Assembly (NCBI RefSeq): GCF_003991565.1
Contig: NZ_CP032819.1
Span: forward strand, 2,232,001 to 2,296,000
DNA: 64,000 nucleotides
Reading direction: 5' to 3'
Origin: Butyricimonas faecalis
Lineage (GTDB): Bacteria > Bacteroidota > Bacteroidia > Bacteroidales > Marinifilaceae
This document shows, in pieces, positions 1 through 8,927 of this stretch. Position numbers and translations under genes: made by a program. The number at the start of each line of letters is the position of its first letter. The stretch's first letter is position 1. Under the pieces are notes generated by a model. It ran no database searches and was not told where the DNA came from. It saw nothing but the letters and a program-made list of their open reading frames with translations.

Positions 1-1
1 G

Positions 2-121
2 CTCTATCTACCGAATCCCTATTTTGCTAAAGAACCCCTGTTAAATGGTATTCTTCACGATAAAGAATTCAACAGTTCTCATTTTACTCACTTGTTAAAT
101 CTTCATCGATGCGGATTATAA
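2..121 (+). CDS. C-terminal end of an unidentified protein (possibly DUF3822 family), cut by window start
   Basis: An open frame runs from the left edge through 39 codons to a TAA at 119-121 and overlaps the rsmD start by 13 bases. The overlap suggests translational coupling with rsmD. In many Bacteroidetes the gene directly before rsmD is a DUF3822 family protein of the actin/ASKHA fold, so that is the likely identity. This rests on gene order only, because the visible tail has no diagnostic motif. Confidence 0.4.
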   Translation, partial: LYLPNPYFAKEPLLNGILHDKEFNSSHFTHLLNLHRCGL

Positions 122-648
122 GCGGTACACACAAAGGTAAAATTATCACGCCTGACAAAAATTTCAAGGCTCGCCCGACAACGGACTTTGCCAAAGAGAA
201 TTTATTCAACGTTCTCAACAATTATATTGATATTGAGGACGCATCCGTACTAGACCTTTTTGCCGGTACGGGAAGCATCAGTTACGAATTCGCCTCCCGG
301 GGCGCAGGGAAAATAATTTCTATCGAACTGAACTATAACCATTACGCTTTTATAAAAAAGACTGCCAGCCAACTGGGATTTAAAAACATGACCATTTTTA
401 AAACAGACGTGTTTATCGCCTGTAAAAAACTGAATGGGACAACCTTTGACATCATTTTCGCGGATCCCCCTTATAACTTGGAAAAGATCAACGATATTCC
501 GGCAGCCATTTTCAATAACGATCTACTGGCCCCGGACGGAATCGCCGTTATCGAACATCCTAGTAGCGTAGACTTCTCCTCGGAGCCCAACTTTTTCGAA
601 CACCGCCAATACGGTAGTGTCAACTTCTCGATCTTCAAAAGACAATAA
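109..648 (+). CDS. rsmD: 16S rRNA (guanine966-N2)-methyltransferase RsmD
   Basis: This 179-aa protein is the usual length for RsmD, which uses S-adenosylmethionine to methylate N2 of G966 in 16S rRNA during 30S assembly in the cytoplasm. Visible motifs are RPTTDFAKENLFN at about residues 22-34, typical of the family N-terminus, the SAM-binding DLFAGTG at 49-55, and the catalytic N6/N2-methylase motif DPPYN at 119-123. The ATG lies inside the end of the preceding frame, consistent with coupled translation. The following 120 bases hold the Pho-box-like repeats of the next operon, so rsmD probably ends its own transcription unit. Confidence 0.93.
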   Translation: MRIISGTHKGKIITPDKNFKARPTTDFAKENLFNVLNNYIDIEDASVLDLFAGTGSISYEFASRGAGKIISIELNYNHYAFIKKTASQLGFKNMTIFKTDVFIACKKLNGTTFDIIFADPPYNLEKINDIPAAIFNNDLLAPDGIAVIEHPSSVDFSSEPNFFEHRQYGSVNFSIFKRQ

Positions 649-662
649 ACAAAGCTAATAAA

Positions 663-679
663 TGTAACCCAGATGTAAC
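663..679 (+). promoter_or_regulatory. Pho-box-like direct repeat upstream of the porin gene
   Basis: TGTAAC occurs at 663-668 and again at 674-679, exactly 11 bases apart. PhoB-type response regulators bind head-to-tail on direct repeats with 11-bp spacing. The same hexamer with the same spacing recurs before pstS, and a phoB-like regulator gene lies in this operon. A possible -7 box (TACTTTAG) is at 712-719. Function is inferred. Confidence 0.55.
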
Positions 680-770
680 GGAATCGTATTATTTAAGAAA
701 CCTTTTCAGTCTACTTTAGCAGCCGAAAACAAGAGGTATTTAATTCTAATATTAACTAAAAGTTTGACAA

Positions 771-1757
771 ATGAAAAGGATTTTAATTAGTGTGATTTTA
801 GCTGCTATTTGTTTAAGCAGTTTCGGACAGCAACAAGAAGAAAAGAAGAAATTCCAAATCAAGGGACAACCGATCGTTACCGTTTTCGCTAACTATCACG
901 CCGGACTTGGACGCGCAAACAAAGAATCCGGATTCGCATTAGATCGTGCTTACCTGGGATATCAATTCTCCCTGACAGAAAAATTAAGCGGGAAGGTAGT
1001 TTTCGACATGGGTTCCACCAAAGTTTCAGGTTCTGATCTTGAAAGAGTAGCGTATATCAAGAATGCCATGTTGAGCTGGAAGACAGGCAATTTCACGCTG
1101 GATTTCGGTTTGATCGGTTTGGTACAATTCAGCGTACAAGAAAAATTTTGGGGATATCGTTATATCATGAAACCTTTCCAAGACGAGTATAAATTCGGAT
1201 CCAGTGCAGATATGGGTATCTTGGGTAAATACAAATTTACGAAATGGCTCTCTGCCGATATCACGATCAGTAACGGGGAAGGTTACAAAAAATTGAATAG
1301 TGACAACAAAAACAGATATGCCGTAGGAACCACTATTCTTCCCGTCAAAAATTTAACTCTTCGTGCCTACTATGATCTCGCTAGCAAAAATATCGAGGGA
1401 GACGCGACAAAAGATCAACAAAACTTAGCCTTTTTCGCCGGATACAAACACGAGTTATTCTCCATCGGAGCCGAATACAACAAAATGTATAACACGAAAT
1501 TTAAAGAAGATCACGACCAATTCGGGTACTCCGTTTATTCTACTATCAAACTGGAAGATCAACTCAACTTTTTCGGAAGATATGACAACTTGGCTTCTAA
1601 AGATGATTGGAGTAGTGCCGACGGACAACGTATCCTAATAGGTATTCAATATGCCCCGATCAAACAATTAAAAATTGCTCCGAATTTCTCAACCTGGAAT
1701 CCAAGAGAAGGAAAATCAAGCTCTTTCGCCTACCTGAACATCGAATTCAAGCTGTAA
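771..1757 (+). CDS. Outer-membrane porin of the phosphate-selective porin O/P type
   Basis: The 328-aa product has a cleavable signal peptide (MKRILISVILAAICLSSFGQ) and then alternating, aromatic-rich segments typical of a beta-barrel, ending with a hydrophobic residue plus aromatic pattern (IEFKL). It stands first in the pst operon and ahead of pstS, so it is probably the outer-membrane entry route for phosphate or organic phosphate. Porins of the OprO/OprP-like family occupy this position in other Bacteroidetes. The ATG follows an A-rich leader with no clear Shine-Dalgarno, as usual in this phylum. Its stop codon lies inside the repeat array controlling pstS. Substrate selectivity is an inference from context. 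Confidence 0.75.
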   Translation: MKRILISVILAAICLSSFGQQQEEKKKFQIKGQPIVTVFANYHAGLGRANKESGFALDRAYLGYQFSLTEKLSGKVVFDMGSTKVSGSDLERVAYIKNAMLSWKTGNFTLDFGLIGLVQFSVQEKFWGYRYIMKPFQDEYKFGSSADMGILGKYKFTKWLSADITISNGEGYKKLNSDNKNRYAVGTTILPVKNLTLRAYYDLASKNIEGDATKDQQNLAFFAGYKHELFSIGAEYNKMYNTKFKEDHDQFGYSVYSTIKLEDQLNFFGRYDNLASKDDWSSADGQRILIGIQYAPIKQLKIAPNFSTWNPREGKSSSFAYLNIEFKL

Positions 1758-1791
1758 CATTAATGTAACAAATGTGCAACATTGGTGTAAC
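1753..1791 (+). promoter_or_regulatory. Pho-box-like array of four 11-bp-spaced hexamers before pstS
   Basis: TGTAAC at 1753-1758, TGTAAC at 1764-1769, TGCAAC at 1775-1780 and TGTAAC at 1786-1791 form a perfect 11-bp ladder. The first copy overlaps the porin stop codon. A -7-like element TAAACTTG at 1802-1809 begins 10 bases after the last copy, so a bound activator would sit in the -33 region. This implies a second phosphate-starvation promoter inside the operon for pstS onward. Confidence 0.6.
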
Positions 1792-1856
1792 AAGATTCAT
1801 CTAAACTTGCAGTGTAATAAATGAATCAGAAGATGTTGAAATTAATACTATCAGAA

Positions 1857-2915
1857 ATGAAAAATTTACTTATCCTTATTTTAGCTATTGCCATTGCATC
1901 TTGCGGCAACTCGAAAAAGAACAAAGAGTCTGAAAGCAAAAAAATGAACATTGCTGCCGCCGGGGCTACTTTCCCTTTACCATTCTATAACTTGGCCTTC
2001 AAGACCTACCAAGAAAAAACGGGCAACACCGTGACTTATGGCGGCATCGGTAGTGGCGGTGGTATCAGAAGTTTGAAAGACAAAATTGTAGATTTTGGAG
2101 GATCAGACGCTTACTTGTCTGACGCGGAAATGCAAGAGATGCCTTACGCGACGGTACACATCCCGACTTGCATGGGAGCCGTGGTGATGGCTTACAATTT
2201 ACCGGAAGTGAAAGAATTAAAACTTTCCGGAGAGGTTGTTGCCGACATCTATTTGGGCAAAATCACCAAATGGAATGATGCTAAAATTCAAGAATTAAAT
2301 CCCGGAGTAACTCTTCCGGACAAAGAATTAACCCCGGTATACCGTTCAGACGGTAGCGGAACCACCTTTGTTTTCAGCGATTACCTAACAAAAGTAAGCA
2401 ATGACTGGAAAGAAAACGTGGGTACAGGTAAATCATTGAAATGGCCGGTAGGCTTGGCAGCCAAAGGTAACCCCGGGGTAGCCGGAACGATCAGCCAAAC
2501 TCCCGGAGCAATCGGGTACGTGGGATCAGAGTACGCTTTCTCTCTAAACATCCCGATGGCACAAATGAAGAACTCTTCCGGCAATTTTATCACGCCGAAC
2601 ACGGAAAGTATTTCCGCTGCAGCAAAAGGCGAGATTCCGGCAGATACCCGTACCATGATCACGAACTCTTCTGCTCCGGACGCTTACCCGATCAGCTGTT
2701 TCACCTGGATTATTCTTTACAAGGAACAGGCTTACGCCAACAGATCCTTGGCACAAGCACAAGCAACCGTGAAATTACTCGATTGGATGTTAAGTCCGGA
2801 AGCACAAGCATTGACTACAAAAGTTCACTACTCACCCCTACCCCAGTCAGCCGTGGCTAACGCCAAAACACTATTAAACTCCATAAGTTTCGAGGGCAAA
2901 AAAGTCCTAAATTAA
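1857..2915 (+). CDS. pstS: Phosphate ABC transporter substrate-binding lipoprotein PstS
   Basis: PstS binds inorganic phosphate in the periplasm and hands it to PstC/PstA. The protein shows the family pattern: AAGATFPLPFY near the mature N-terminus, GIGSGGGIRSLKDK and the phosphate-loop YRSDGSGTTFVFSDYL. The ATG at 1857 is preferred because it gives a clean lipoprotein signal ending in IASC, while the in-frame ATG at 1821 would sit only a few bases after the expected transcription start of the -7 box at 1802-1809. From 1857 the protein is 352 aa, near the family norm. It is followed by pstC after a spacer holding an inverted repeat. Confidence 0.93.
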   Translation: MKNLLILILAIAIASCGNSKKNKESESKKMNIAAAGATFPLPFYNLAFKTYQEKTGNTVTYGGIGSGGGIRSLKDKIVDFGGSDAYLSDAEMQEMPYATVHIPTCMGAVVMAYNLPEVKELKLSGEVVADIYLGKITKWNDAKIQELNPGVTLPDKELTPVYRSDGSGTTFVFSDYLTKVSNDWKENVGTGKSLKWPVGLAAKGNPGVAGTISQTPGAIGYVGSEYAFSLNIPMAQMKNSSGNFITPNTESISAAAKGEIPADTRTMITNSSAPDAYPISCFTWIILYKEQAYANRSLAQAQATVKLLDWMLSPEAQALTTKVHYSPLPQSAVANAKTLLNSISFEGKKVLN

Positions 2916-2917
2916 TA

Positions 2918-2983
2918 AGTTACAAGTTTACAGGTTACAAGTTGAAGCTTGTAACCTGTAACTTGCAATTATAACTTGTAACC
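2918..2983. repeat. Inverted repeat in the pstS-pstC spacer
   Basis: GTTACAAGTTTACAGGTTAC on the left is mirrored by a right arm containing GTAACCTGTAACTTG with one base of slippage, and the motif TTGTAAC recurs at its end. It can form a long stem immediately before the pstC start. It may damp transcription after pstS so that the binding protein is made in excess, a common pattern for pst operons, but that is inference. Confidence 0.6.
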
Positions 2984-2987
2984 AATT

Positions 2988-3839
2988 ATGCGTGATCTTA
3001 TTTTTAAACGGCTACTCTCTATTTGTTGTATTCTGATTTTACTGATCAGTGCCGGCATGATCTACTCGCTTGTCAGCGGTTCAATTCCAGCCCTCAGTCA
3101 TTACGGATTTTTCCAGTTTATCGGGTCAACAGAATGGGATCCCCACCCGGAGAGAGAGACTTACGGGGCCCTTTCATTTATCGTGGGCACCCTCTTGACG
3201 TCCTTTCTCGCTCTCATCTTCTGTATCCCATTTTCTTTGCCCGTGGCACTTTTCACGGGTGAATTCTTTCGAGGTAAAAAGATTGCCACATTCATCAGTT
3301 CCATCATAGATTTACTAGCAGGAATTCCCTCGATCGTGTACGGCTTGTGGGGATTCTACACCTTCCGTCCGATCATCATTGAGATGGGCGTCAATTCACA
3401 GGGATTCGGAATATTAACCTCATCCATTATTCTAGCCATTATGATTATCCCCTACGCCTCCTCTCTCAGTGGAGAATTCATATCCATGGTTCCTAACGAA
3501 CTGAAAGAGGCCGCATATAGCCTGGGAGCCACCCGTTACGAGGTGATCCGAACAGTCACTTTCCCCTCTGCCGGTTCCGGCGTATTTGCCAGTTACATCC
3601 TTGCCTTGGGACGAGCTCTTGGAGAAACAATGGCAGTGACCATGCTTATCGGTAACACGAATAATCTACCGACCTCGCTGGCAGACACGGGCAACACGAT
3701 GGCCAGTATCATCGCCAACCAATTCGGAGAGGCCGACGGGTTGAAATTAAGCTCCCTAATAGCCATCGGGTTATTGTTATTCCTGATCACGGCAATCATT
3801 AATCTCGTGGCAAAACTCATCATCAAGAAACTTAATTGA
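2988..3839 (+). CDS. pstC: Phosphate ABC transporter permease PstC
   Basis: A 283-aa inner-membrane permease with about six hydrophobic segments, the first at residues 8-30. The cytoplasmic coupling (EAA) loop that contacts the ATPase is visible as ELKEAAYSLGATRYEVI at about 171-187. It forms the PstC/PstA channel with PstB2 on the inner face. The stop lies nine bases before the pstA ATG. Length is slightly short compared with enterobacterial PstC, as usual for Bacteroidetes. Confidence 0.92.
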   Translation: MRDLIFKRLLSICCILILLISAGMIYSLVSGSIPALSHYGFFQFIGSTEWDPHPERETYGALSFIVGTLLTSFLALIFCIPFSLPVALFTGEFFRGKKIATFISSIIDLLAGIPSIVYGLWGFYTFRPIIIEMGVNSQGFGILTSSIILAIMIIPYASSLSGEFISMVPNELKEAAYSLGATRYEVIRTVTFPSAGSGVFASYILALGRALGETMAVTMLIGNTNNLPTSLADTGNTMASIIANQFGEADGLKLSSLIAIGLLLFLITAIINLVAKLIIKKLN

Positions 3840-3847
3840 TTGCAACC

Positions 3848-4710
3848 ATGAGTAGTTTAAGATATAGAACGATAAAAAACAAGGTTTTCTTTTACACCAC
3901 CTGTTTCCTTGCCTCCCTAACGGTGATCCCGTTATTCGCCATCATCTGGGAACTAATCAAAAAAGGATACAAACAGATTAACTGGAGCTTTTTCACGGAG
4001 AGCGCACCAAGTACCTTGGACGCCATGCTGGCCAGAGGTACGGGAGACATTATCCCCGGGGTATTGCCAACGGAATCACCGGAACATTACTCATGGTCGT
4101 TTTAGCTGCAGTCATCGCCATCCCTATCGGAATCATGGTCGGTATTCACCTTTCGGAACACCCGAAGACTAAATTTTCAAGCATCACTCGTTTCTTGACA
4201 GACCTAATTCAAGGTAGCCCTTCCATCGTGATTGGTATTATCGCTTATGCTTGGGTAGTGAAACCCATCGGCAGCTACTCGGCCCTCGCGGGAAGTGTTG
4301 CCCTTAGCATCATGATGCTCCCGTTGATCGTGCGCTCCACGGAAGAAACCTTAAAAATGCTTCCGGGAAGTTTGAAAGAAGCCGGACTTGCCCTAGGTGC
4401 TTCTTACACCAGTGTCATTCTGAAAGTATTGTTACCAGCGGCATTCGGGGGATTGTTCACGGGAATCTTACTGGCCATTTCCCGGGTCATGGGAGAAACC
4501 GCCCCCCTCATGCTGACCGCCTTGGGTAGCACGGCCATCAACTGGGATGTAGTGAAACCAACGAGCGCAGTTCCCTTGTTGATCTGGGAATTTTACAACG
4601 ATCCGAACTTGATCGACATGATCTGGAGCTCCTCGCTCTTCCTGTTAATGCTAGTCCTAACCCTCAATATTATAGCAAAACAAATTGCAAAAAAATGGAG
4701 AGTTCAATAA
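3848..4710 (+). pseudogene. pstA: Phosphate ABC transporter permease PstA, split by a one-base frameshift
   Basis: Two overlapping frames together make one PstA. The first (ATG at 3848) gives an N-terminal transmembrane segment and ends in an unrelated tail at 4105. The second carries the remaining helices and the EAA loop GSLKEAGLALGASYTSVI. The break falls at the run CCCCGGGG near 4054-4061: one extra G would restore the expected sequence IIPGGIANGITGTLLMV. All other codons are intact, so this is either a recent single-base deletion, a homopolymer-like sequencing error, or much less likely a programmed shift. The needed shift is -1 and no good slippery heptamer is present. If real, high-affinity phosphate uptake would be lost. 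Confidence 0.85.
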
Positions 4711-4711
4711 T

Positions 4712-4781
4712 TTATGATTTTTGATTTAGAGATTCAAGAATCTTGAAATCGTAAATCACAAATCCAAAATCTAAAATCAAT
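4712..4781 (+). repeat. A-rich leader repeat before pstB
   Basis: The spacer contains a T-rich stretch, an inverted pair around ATTCAAGAATCTTGAA, then AAATCTAAAATCAAT running directly into the ATG. The same AAATCTAAAATC/ATAAATC motif lies just upstream of the starts of yidC, the riboflavin synthase gene and the glycosyltransferase gene. Confidence 0.55.
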
Positions 4782-5549
4782 ATGGTTATCACAAATCCTA
4801 TATTACAACTGAAAAAAGTTTCCATCTCATACACCCCGGGAAAGAATGCGGTAGAAGAAGTTAGTGCAGATATTGCAGAAAAGAAAATTACGGCAATCAT
4901 GGGACCCTCCGGATGTGGAAAGAGCACCTTGTTACGAGCGATCAACCGGATGCACGAATTATACCCGGATATTAAAACCATGGGAGAGATTCTCTTGAAC
5001 GGAAAAAATATATTAAAGACTAACCCCATGGAAGTACGACGTATGGCAGGAATGGTTTTCCAACGTCCGAACCCATTCCCCACGATGAGTATTTATGACA
5101 ACGTGATCGCCGGGTATAAATTAAATGGCATCTCTCTTCCTAAACAGGAAAAAGACCAGCTAGTAGAGGAAAGCCTTAAAAACGTGGGATTATGGAATGA
5201 AGTGAAAGATTCCCTATTCAAGAAAGGGACCTTTCTTTCCGGTGGTCAGCAGCAACGCTTATGCATAGCCCGGGCTCTTTCACTAAAACCGAAAGTTTTA
5301 CTAATGGATGAACCGACCTCGGCCTTGGACCCGATTGCAACCAACCGAATCGAAGAGTTATTGCTGGATCTGAAAAATGAATTCACCATCCTGATTGTCA
5401 CCCACAACATGTCACAGGCGGCCCGTATATCGGATTACTCGATGTTCATGTACCTTGGCCACCTAATCGAATACGACGAAACACAAAAGATGTTCACCAA
5501 CCCGAGTGACAAGCGCACGGAAGAGTACTTGACAGGACAATTCGGATAA
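4782..5549 (+). CDS. pstB: Phosphate ABC transporter ATP-binding protein PstB
   Basis: A 255-aa ATPase that energises the PstCA channel. Walker A GPSGCGKST is at residues 41-49, the Q-loop glutamine at 94 within VFQRPNPFP (the RPNPFP sequence is typical of PstB), the signature LSGGQ at 152-156 and Walker B VLLMDEP at 172-178, followed by the H-loop in VTHNM. All nucleotide-binding elements are intact although the partner pstA is frameshifted. It is transcribed with phoU 62 bases downstream. Confidence 0.96.
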   Translation: MVITNPILQLKKVSISYTPGKNAVEEVSADIAEKKITAIMGPSGCGKSTLLRAINRMHELYPDIKTMGEILLNGKNILKTNPMEVRRMAGMVFQRPNPFPTMSIYDNVIAGYKLNGISLPKQEKDQLVEESLKNVGLWNEVKDSLFKKGTFLSGGQQQRLCIARALSLKPKVLLMDEPTSALDPIATNRIEELLLDLKNEFTILIVTHNMSQAARISDYSMFMYLGHLIEYDETQKMFTNPSDKRTEEYLTGQFG

Positions 5550-5552
5550 AGC

Positions 5553-5610
5553 AATTTATGATTTACTCTAAACTTTTATCTTTTAGTTTTTAACTTTTAG
5601 CTTACACCGC
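5553..5610 (+). repeat. T-rich leader repeat before phoU
   Basis: The spacer carries CTTTTATCTTTTAGTTTTTA followed by ACTTTTAGCTT just before the phoU start. The same words occur in reverse complement (AACTAAAAGATAAAAACTAA type) before yidC and before ribBA. Role unknown. Confidence 0.5.
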
Positions 5611-6288
5611 ATGACTACCATAAGAGAAAAATATCTGGAAAAGATCAAAGAAGATTTTGAAGTCTTATCTACCATCGTGTTACAACAAATGGGGCTTGTT
5701 ATCAGCGCAACCCACGACAATAAAGACAGTGAATTATACACGAAAATCGAACAGAATGAAGTGATTATTGATGGCCTGGAAGTAAAAATCAGGGATGAAG
5801 TGATCAACTCCATCGTACTTTACAGTCCCAGAGCCAGTGACTGTCGAAAAATCATGTCCTACCATGATATGACGGCCTATTTGGAACGTATCGGCGACTT
5901 GTTGCTAAATATTGCCGACTTCCTCCGGGAAGTAGAGCTACAAGGTTCCCTTTACGCGTCTTTCCAACCGATCCTTTTATTACAACTGGAAACCGTTAAA
6001 AAAATGACACAAAATGCTATCTTTGCCTTCACGTGTGAAGACGAGAATTTGGCAAAAGAGATTATCCGGACGGATGACCTCGTGGACAACAACCACAAAG
6101 AAATCACCCATGGGATACCTCTTCACTTTGTCGGCAAAACGATCAAAGACCAAGATATGTTGGATGCCCTTTCCCTCAGTGGAATGTCATACAACATTGA
6201 ACGAATCGGGGACAACGCCACAAACATTGCCGAAGCAGCCATTTATTTGATGGAAGGAAAGAACGCGAAACATATTCATAACAACTAA
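5611..6288 (+). CDS. phoU: Phosphate signalling protein PhoU
   Basis: A 225-aa, almost entirely helical protein with two PhoU repeats. PhoU links the state of the Pst transporter to the sensor kinase and keeps the Pho regulon off in phosphate excess. Repeat one contains MTAYLERIGDLLLNIADF around residue 95 and repeat two contains MSYNIERIGDNATNIAEAA around residue 195, both with the ExxGD/N metal-binding pattern. It sits between pstB and the regulator gene, 11 bases before the latter. Confidence 0.93.
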   Translation: MTTIREKYLEKIKEDFEVLSTIVLQQMGLVISATHDNKDSELYTKIEQNEVIIDGLEVKIRDEVINSIVLYSPRASDCRKIMSYHDMTAYLERIGDLLLNIADFLREVELQGSLYASFQPILLLQLETVKKMTQNAIFAFTCEDENLAKEIIRTDDLVDNNHKEITHGIPLHFVGKTIKDQDMLDALSLSGMSYNIERIGDNATNIAEAAIYLMEGKNAKHIHNN

Positions 6289-6299
6289 ATTTTGGCGCA

Positions 6300-6983
6300 A
6301 TGGATAAACAACGAATTCTAGTGGTTGACGACGAGGAGGACTTGAGAGAAATTTTAAAATTCAACCTGGAAAGTGAAGGCTACTTGGTCGACACCGCCCC
6401 TTCTGCCGAAGAGGCACTGAAGATGCTGGCCGAGGAATACAATCTAATCCTGCTGGACGTGATGATGGGAGGAATGTCAGGATTCAAGATGGCGGAGAAA
6501 CTCCGGAAAGATCTTCACAACTCCACCCCGATCATCTTCCTGACTGCCAAAGACACGGAAAATGACATGCTCACCGGATTCAATATCGGAGGCGACGATT
6601 ATATATCCAAACCTTTCTCGATCAAGGAAGTTTCAGCAAGAGTGAAAGCCGTCTTGAAGAGAGCGGGAGCATTGAGCACTACCAATACCAAAGAGGTGGT
6701 CAATATAGGCGAAATACACATTGATCTAAACACCAAATGTGTCACCATTCACGACCAGCTCATTCCGATTACCAAAAAGGAATTTGAGATATTAAACATG
6801 CTGGCACAATCTCCGGGGAAGATATTCTCCCGCGAAGATATTCTCAACAAGGTATGGAACGATGACAGCTACGTACTCGAACGCACGGTCGATGTACATA
6901 TCACCCGACTGAGAAAAAAATTGGGCGAACAAGGAAAACATATCGTAAATCGCTCCGGGTATGGCTACTGCGTGGAACTTTAA
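6300..6983 (+). CDS. phoB: OmpR/PhoB-family response regulator, probably the Pho regulon activator
   Basis: A 227-aa regulator with a receiver domain (residues 4-118) followed by a winged-helix DNA-binding domain. The phospho-acceptor is D53 in LLDVMM, with acidic residues DDEED at 10-14, T82 in FLTAKD and K104 in SKPF. The C-terminal domain has the PhoB/OmpR pattern KKEFEILNMLAQSPGKIFSR and ERTVDVHITRLRKKLG. Its position after phoU and directly before a kinase, and the 11-bp repeats upstream of this operon, support a PhoB role. The symbol is assigned from context. Confidence 0.88.
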   Translation: MDKQRILVVDDEEDLREILKFNLESEGYLVDTAPSAEEALKMLAEEYNLILLDVMMGGMSGFKMAEKLRKDLHNSTPIIFLTAKDTENDMLTGFNIGGDDYISKPFSIKEVSARVKAVLKRAGALSTTNTKEVVNIGEIHIDLNTKCVTIHDQLIPITKKEFEILNMLAQSPGKIFSREDILNKVWNDDSYVLERTVDVHITRLRKKLGEQGKHIVNRSGYGYCVEL

Positions 6984-8768
6984 ATGTTAATACAAAAACC
7001 ATCTTCAATGAAATTATCCTATAAACAGAAGTTATTCATTTACTTCTTCATTGTATTTGCAGCCTTCACGGTTGTCATTATCTTTTTCCAGCAGAACCGG
7101 GAAAAAGCATACAAAACGGAAACTCTACGTACCACATTGGATGATTACTCCGACATCATTGCCCGTTACGTCCAACAACATCAACTGATAAACAACGGGC
7201 AAACAGACTCTTTAAAAAATGTACTCACGCTTATGCCATCCAACTTACGATTAACAATGGTGGATCACGATGGCAAAGTCCTCTATGACAATAGTCTTGA
7301 CAAGGAACACGAGATCGAAAACCACTTGCTACGTCCGGAGATACAAACGGCATTGATTCAAAAAACAGGAACCGCCATCCGGCTTTCCCAAAGCACGGGA
7401 GTCGAGTACTATTACTTTGCCAAAGACTATATGAATTATTTTATCCGGGTGGCTCTCCCCTACGACATCGAGATCCAGAACTTTTTAAAGACGGATAACA
7501 TATTCATGTATTTTATCACGCTATTATTCTTTATCACGCTGATCTCGCTGATTTATATCTCCGACCGTTTCGGTAAAGCAATTTCCGGACTGAAAGATTT
7601 TATTGTTTCGGCCGACAACCACAACATCAATTACAACAACATCCGCTTCCCGAACACGGAACTGGGAGAGATCGGGGAAAAAATCATTCACAACTACCAA
7701 CTTCTAGAAGAGAGCAACAAGCAAATCAACGTGGAACAGGAGAAACTTCTCCGTCATTTCCATTATTCTGACGAGGGAATTGCCATTTTCTCCGCTAACC
7801 GGGAAAAGATATATGCCAACACGCATTTCATCCAGTACCTGAATATTATTTTGGACGAACCGACATTCAAAGTTGAAAAACTTCTGGAACAACCGGATTT
7901 CAAAGGCCTGAACGAATTCTTGCAAAAGAACACCCCTGTAAACCCGAATACGGCCAACATCCCCGTGTACCAGAATAAGATCAGCAAAGGAGGCAAACAT
8001 TTTGCCGTGAAGCTATTGATTTTCACGGACAACAGCTTTGAAATCACCCTAAACAACATCTCTGATAACGAGAAAAACAGGCTCCTAAAACAGGAGATGA
8101 CCAATAACATCGCCCACGAGCTAAAAACTCCGGTAAGTAGCATTCGCGGTTATGTCGAGACACTTCTGGAACAACCGAATATTGCCCCCGACAAGCAACA
8201 TTTCTTTTTAGAACGCACTTATTCACAAATTGTACGCCTGTCTGACTTAATCCGGGATATTGCCCTCATCACCAAGACAGAAGAGGCATCCGAACTTTTC
8301 GACAAAGAACAAGTAAACGTCCACAACTCGTTGCAGGAAGCCATTGATGATTTGCATGACCCGATCATAGCACACGGGATCAACGTGAAAAACGAGATAA
8401 ATCCTCAAACTGTTATTGAAGGAAATAAGACGCTAGTCTACGCCATATTCCGGAATCTTATTGAAAATTCCATCAATTACGCCGGAGACAACATCACGAT
8501 CGGGGTAAACAACTACATGGAAGACAACGAATTTTACTACTTCTCCTACTACGACACGGGACAAGGAATAGAAGAAAATCATCTGAACCGAATTTTCGAA
8601 CGTTTTTACCGGGTATGCGAAGGACGTAGCAGACAAAATGGAGGCTCCGGCTTGGGCCTGTCCATCGTGAAAAATGCTGTTCTCTTCCACAAAGGAGACA
8701 TCTCGGCTAAAAATAGAAAAGACGGGGGATTGGAATTCCTATTCTCACTGAAAAAAACTCTCTTCTAA
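6984..8768 (+). CDS. phoR: Membrane sensor histidine kinase, probable PhoR
   Basis: A 594-aa kinase whose ATG follows the regulator stop directly; another ATG at 7008 is equally possible. A first membrane helix lies at about residues 15-33, an extracytoplasmic domain follows, and a second helix lies near 175-195. The dimerisation domain holds the phosphorylatable histidine near residue 377 (NNIAHELKTPVSSIRGY). The ATPase domain shows the N-box NLIENSIN near 490, and G-boxes DTGQGI and GSGLGLSIVKN near 553. It should phosphorylate the regulator encoded just upstream in phosphate starvation. Confidence 0.9.
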   Translation: MLIQKPSSMKLSYKQKLFIYFFIVFAAFTVVIIFFQQNREKAYKTETLRTTLDDYSDIIARYVQQHQLINNGQTDSLKNVLTLMPSNLRLTMVDHDGKVLYDNSLDKEHEIENHLLRPEIQTALIQKTGTAIRLSQSTGVEYYYFAKDYMNYFIRVALPYDIEIQNFLKTDNIFMYFITLLFFITLISLIYISDRFGKAISGLKDFIVSADNHNINYNNIRFPNTELGEIGEKIIHNYQLLEESNKQINVEQEKLLRHFHYSDEGIAIFSANREKIYANTHFIQYLNIILDEPTFKVEKLLEQPDFKGLNEFLQKNTPVNPNTANIPVYQNKISKGGKHFAVKLLIFTDNSFEITLNNISDNEKNRLLKQEMTNNIAHELKTPVSSIRGYVETLLEQPNIAPDKQHFFLERTYSQIVRLSDLIRDIALITKTEEASELFDKEQVNVHNSLQEAIDDLHDPIIAHGINVKNEINPQTVIEGNKTLVYAIFRNLIENSINYAGDNITIGVNNYMEDNEFYYFSYYDTGQGIEENHLNRIFERFYRVCEGRSRQNGGSGLGLSIVKNAVLFHKGDISAKNRKDGGLEFLFSLKKTLF

Positions 8769-8795
8769 ACTCATAAATCCCGGTAAAAACAATGG

Positions 8796-8836
8796 GAAAA
8801 GGCTACCACACAAACCCCGTGGCAGCCTTTTTCTAT
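8796..8836 (+). terminator. Rho-independent terminator after the pst-pho operon
   Basis: AAAAGGCTACCAC and GTGGCAGCCTTTTT form a stem with one mismatch and a short loop, followed by a T run. It lies about 30 bases after the kinase stop. Confidence 0.75.
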
Positions 8837-8927
8837 TGTTTTTAACATTATTAGACGCAACCATTTACGCTATAATCCATCTAAGTAATGAAAATAAAAA
8901 ACAACGAGTAATAAAAAGGGGTTTAAA

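Noticed and set aside
1821..1856. Upstream ATG as the start of pstS
   Set aside because: It would add 12 residues before a perfect lipoprotein signal and lies too close to the expected transcription start.
4045..4065. Programmed -1 frameshift in pstA
   Set aside because: The CCCCGGGG run does not give a slippery heptamer on which both tRNAs can re-pair after a -1 slip, and PstA is not known to use frameshifting. Indel or sequencing error is simpler.
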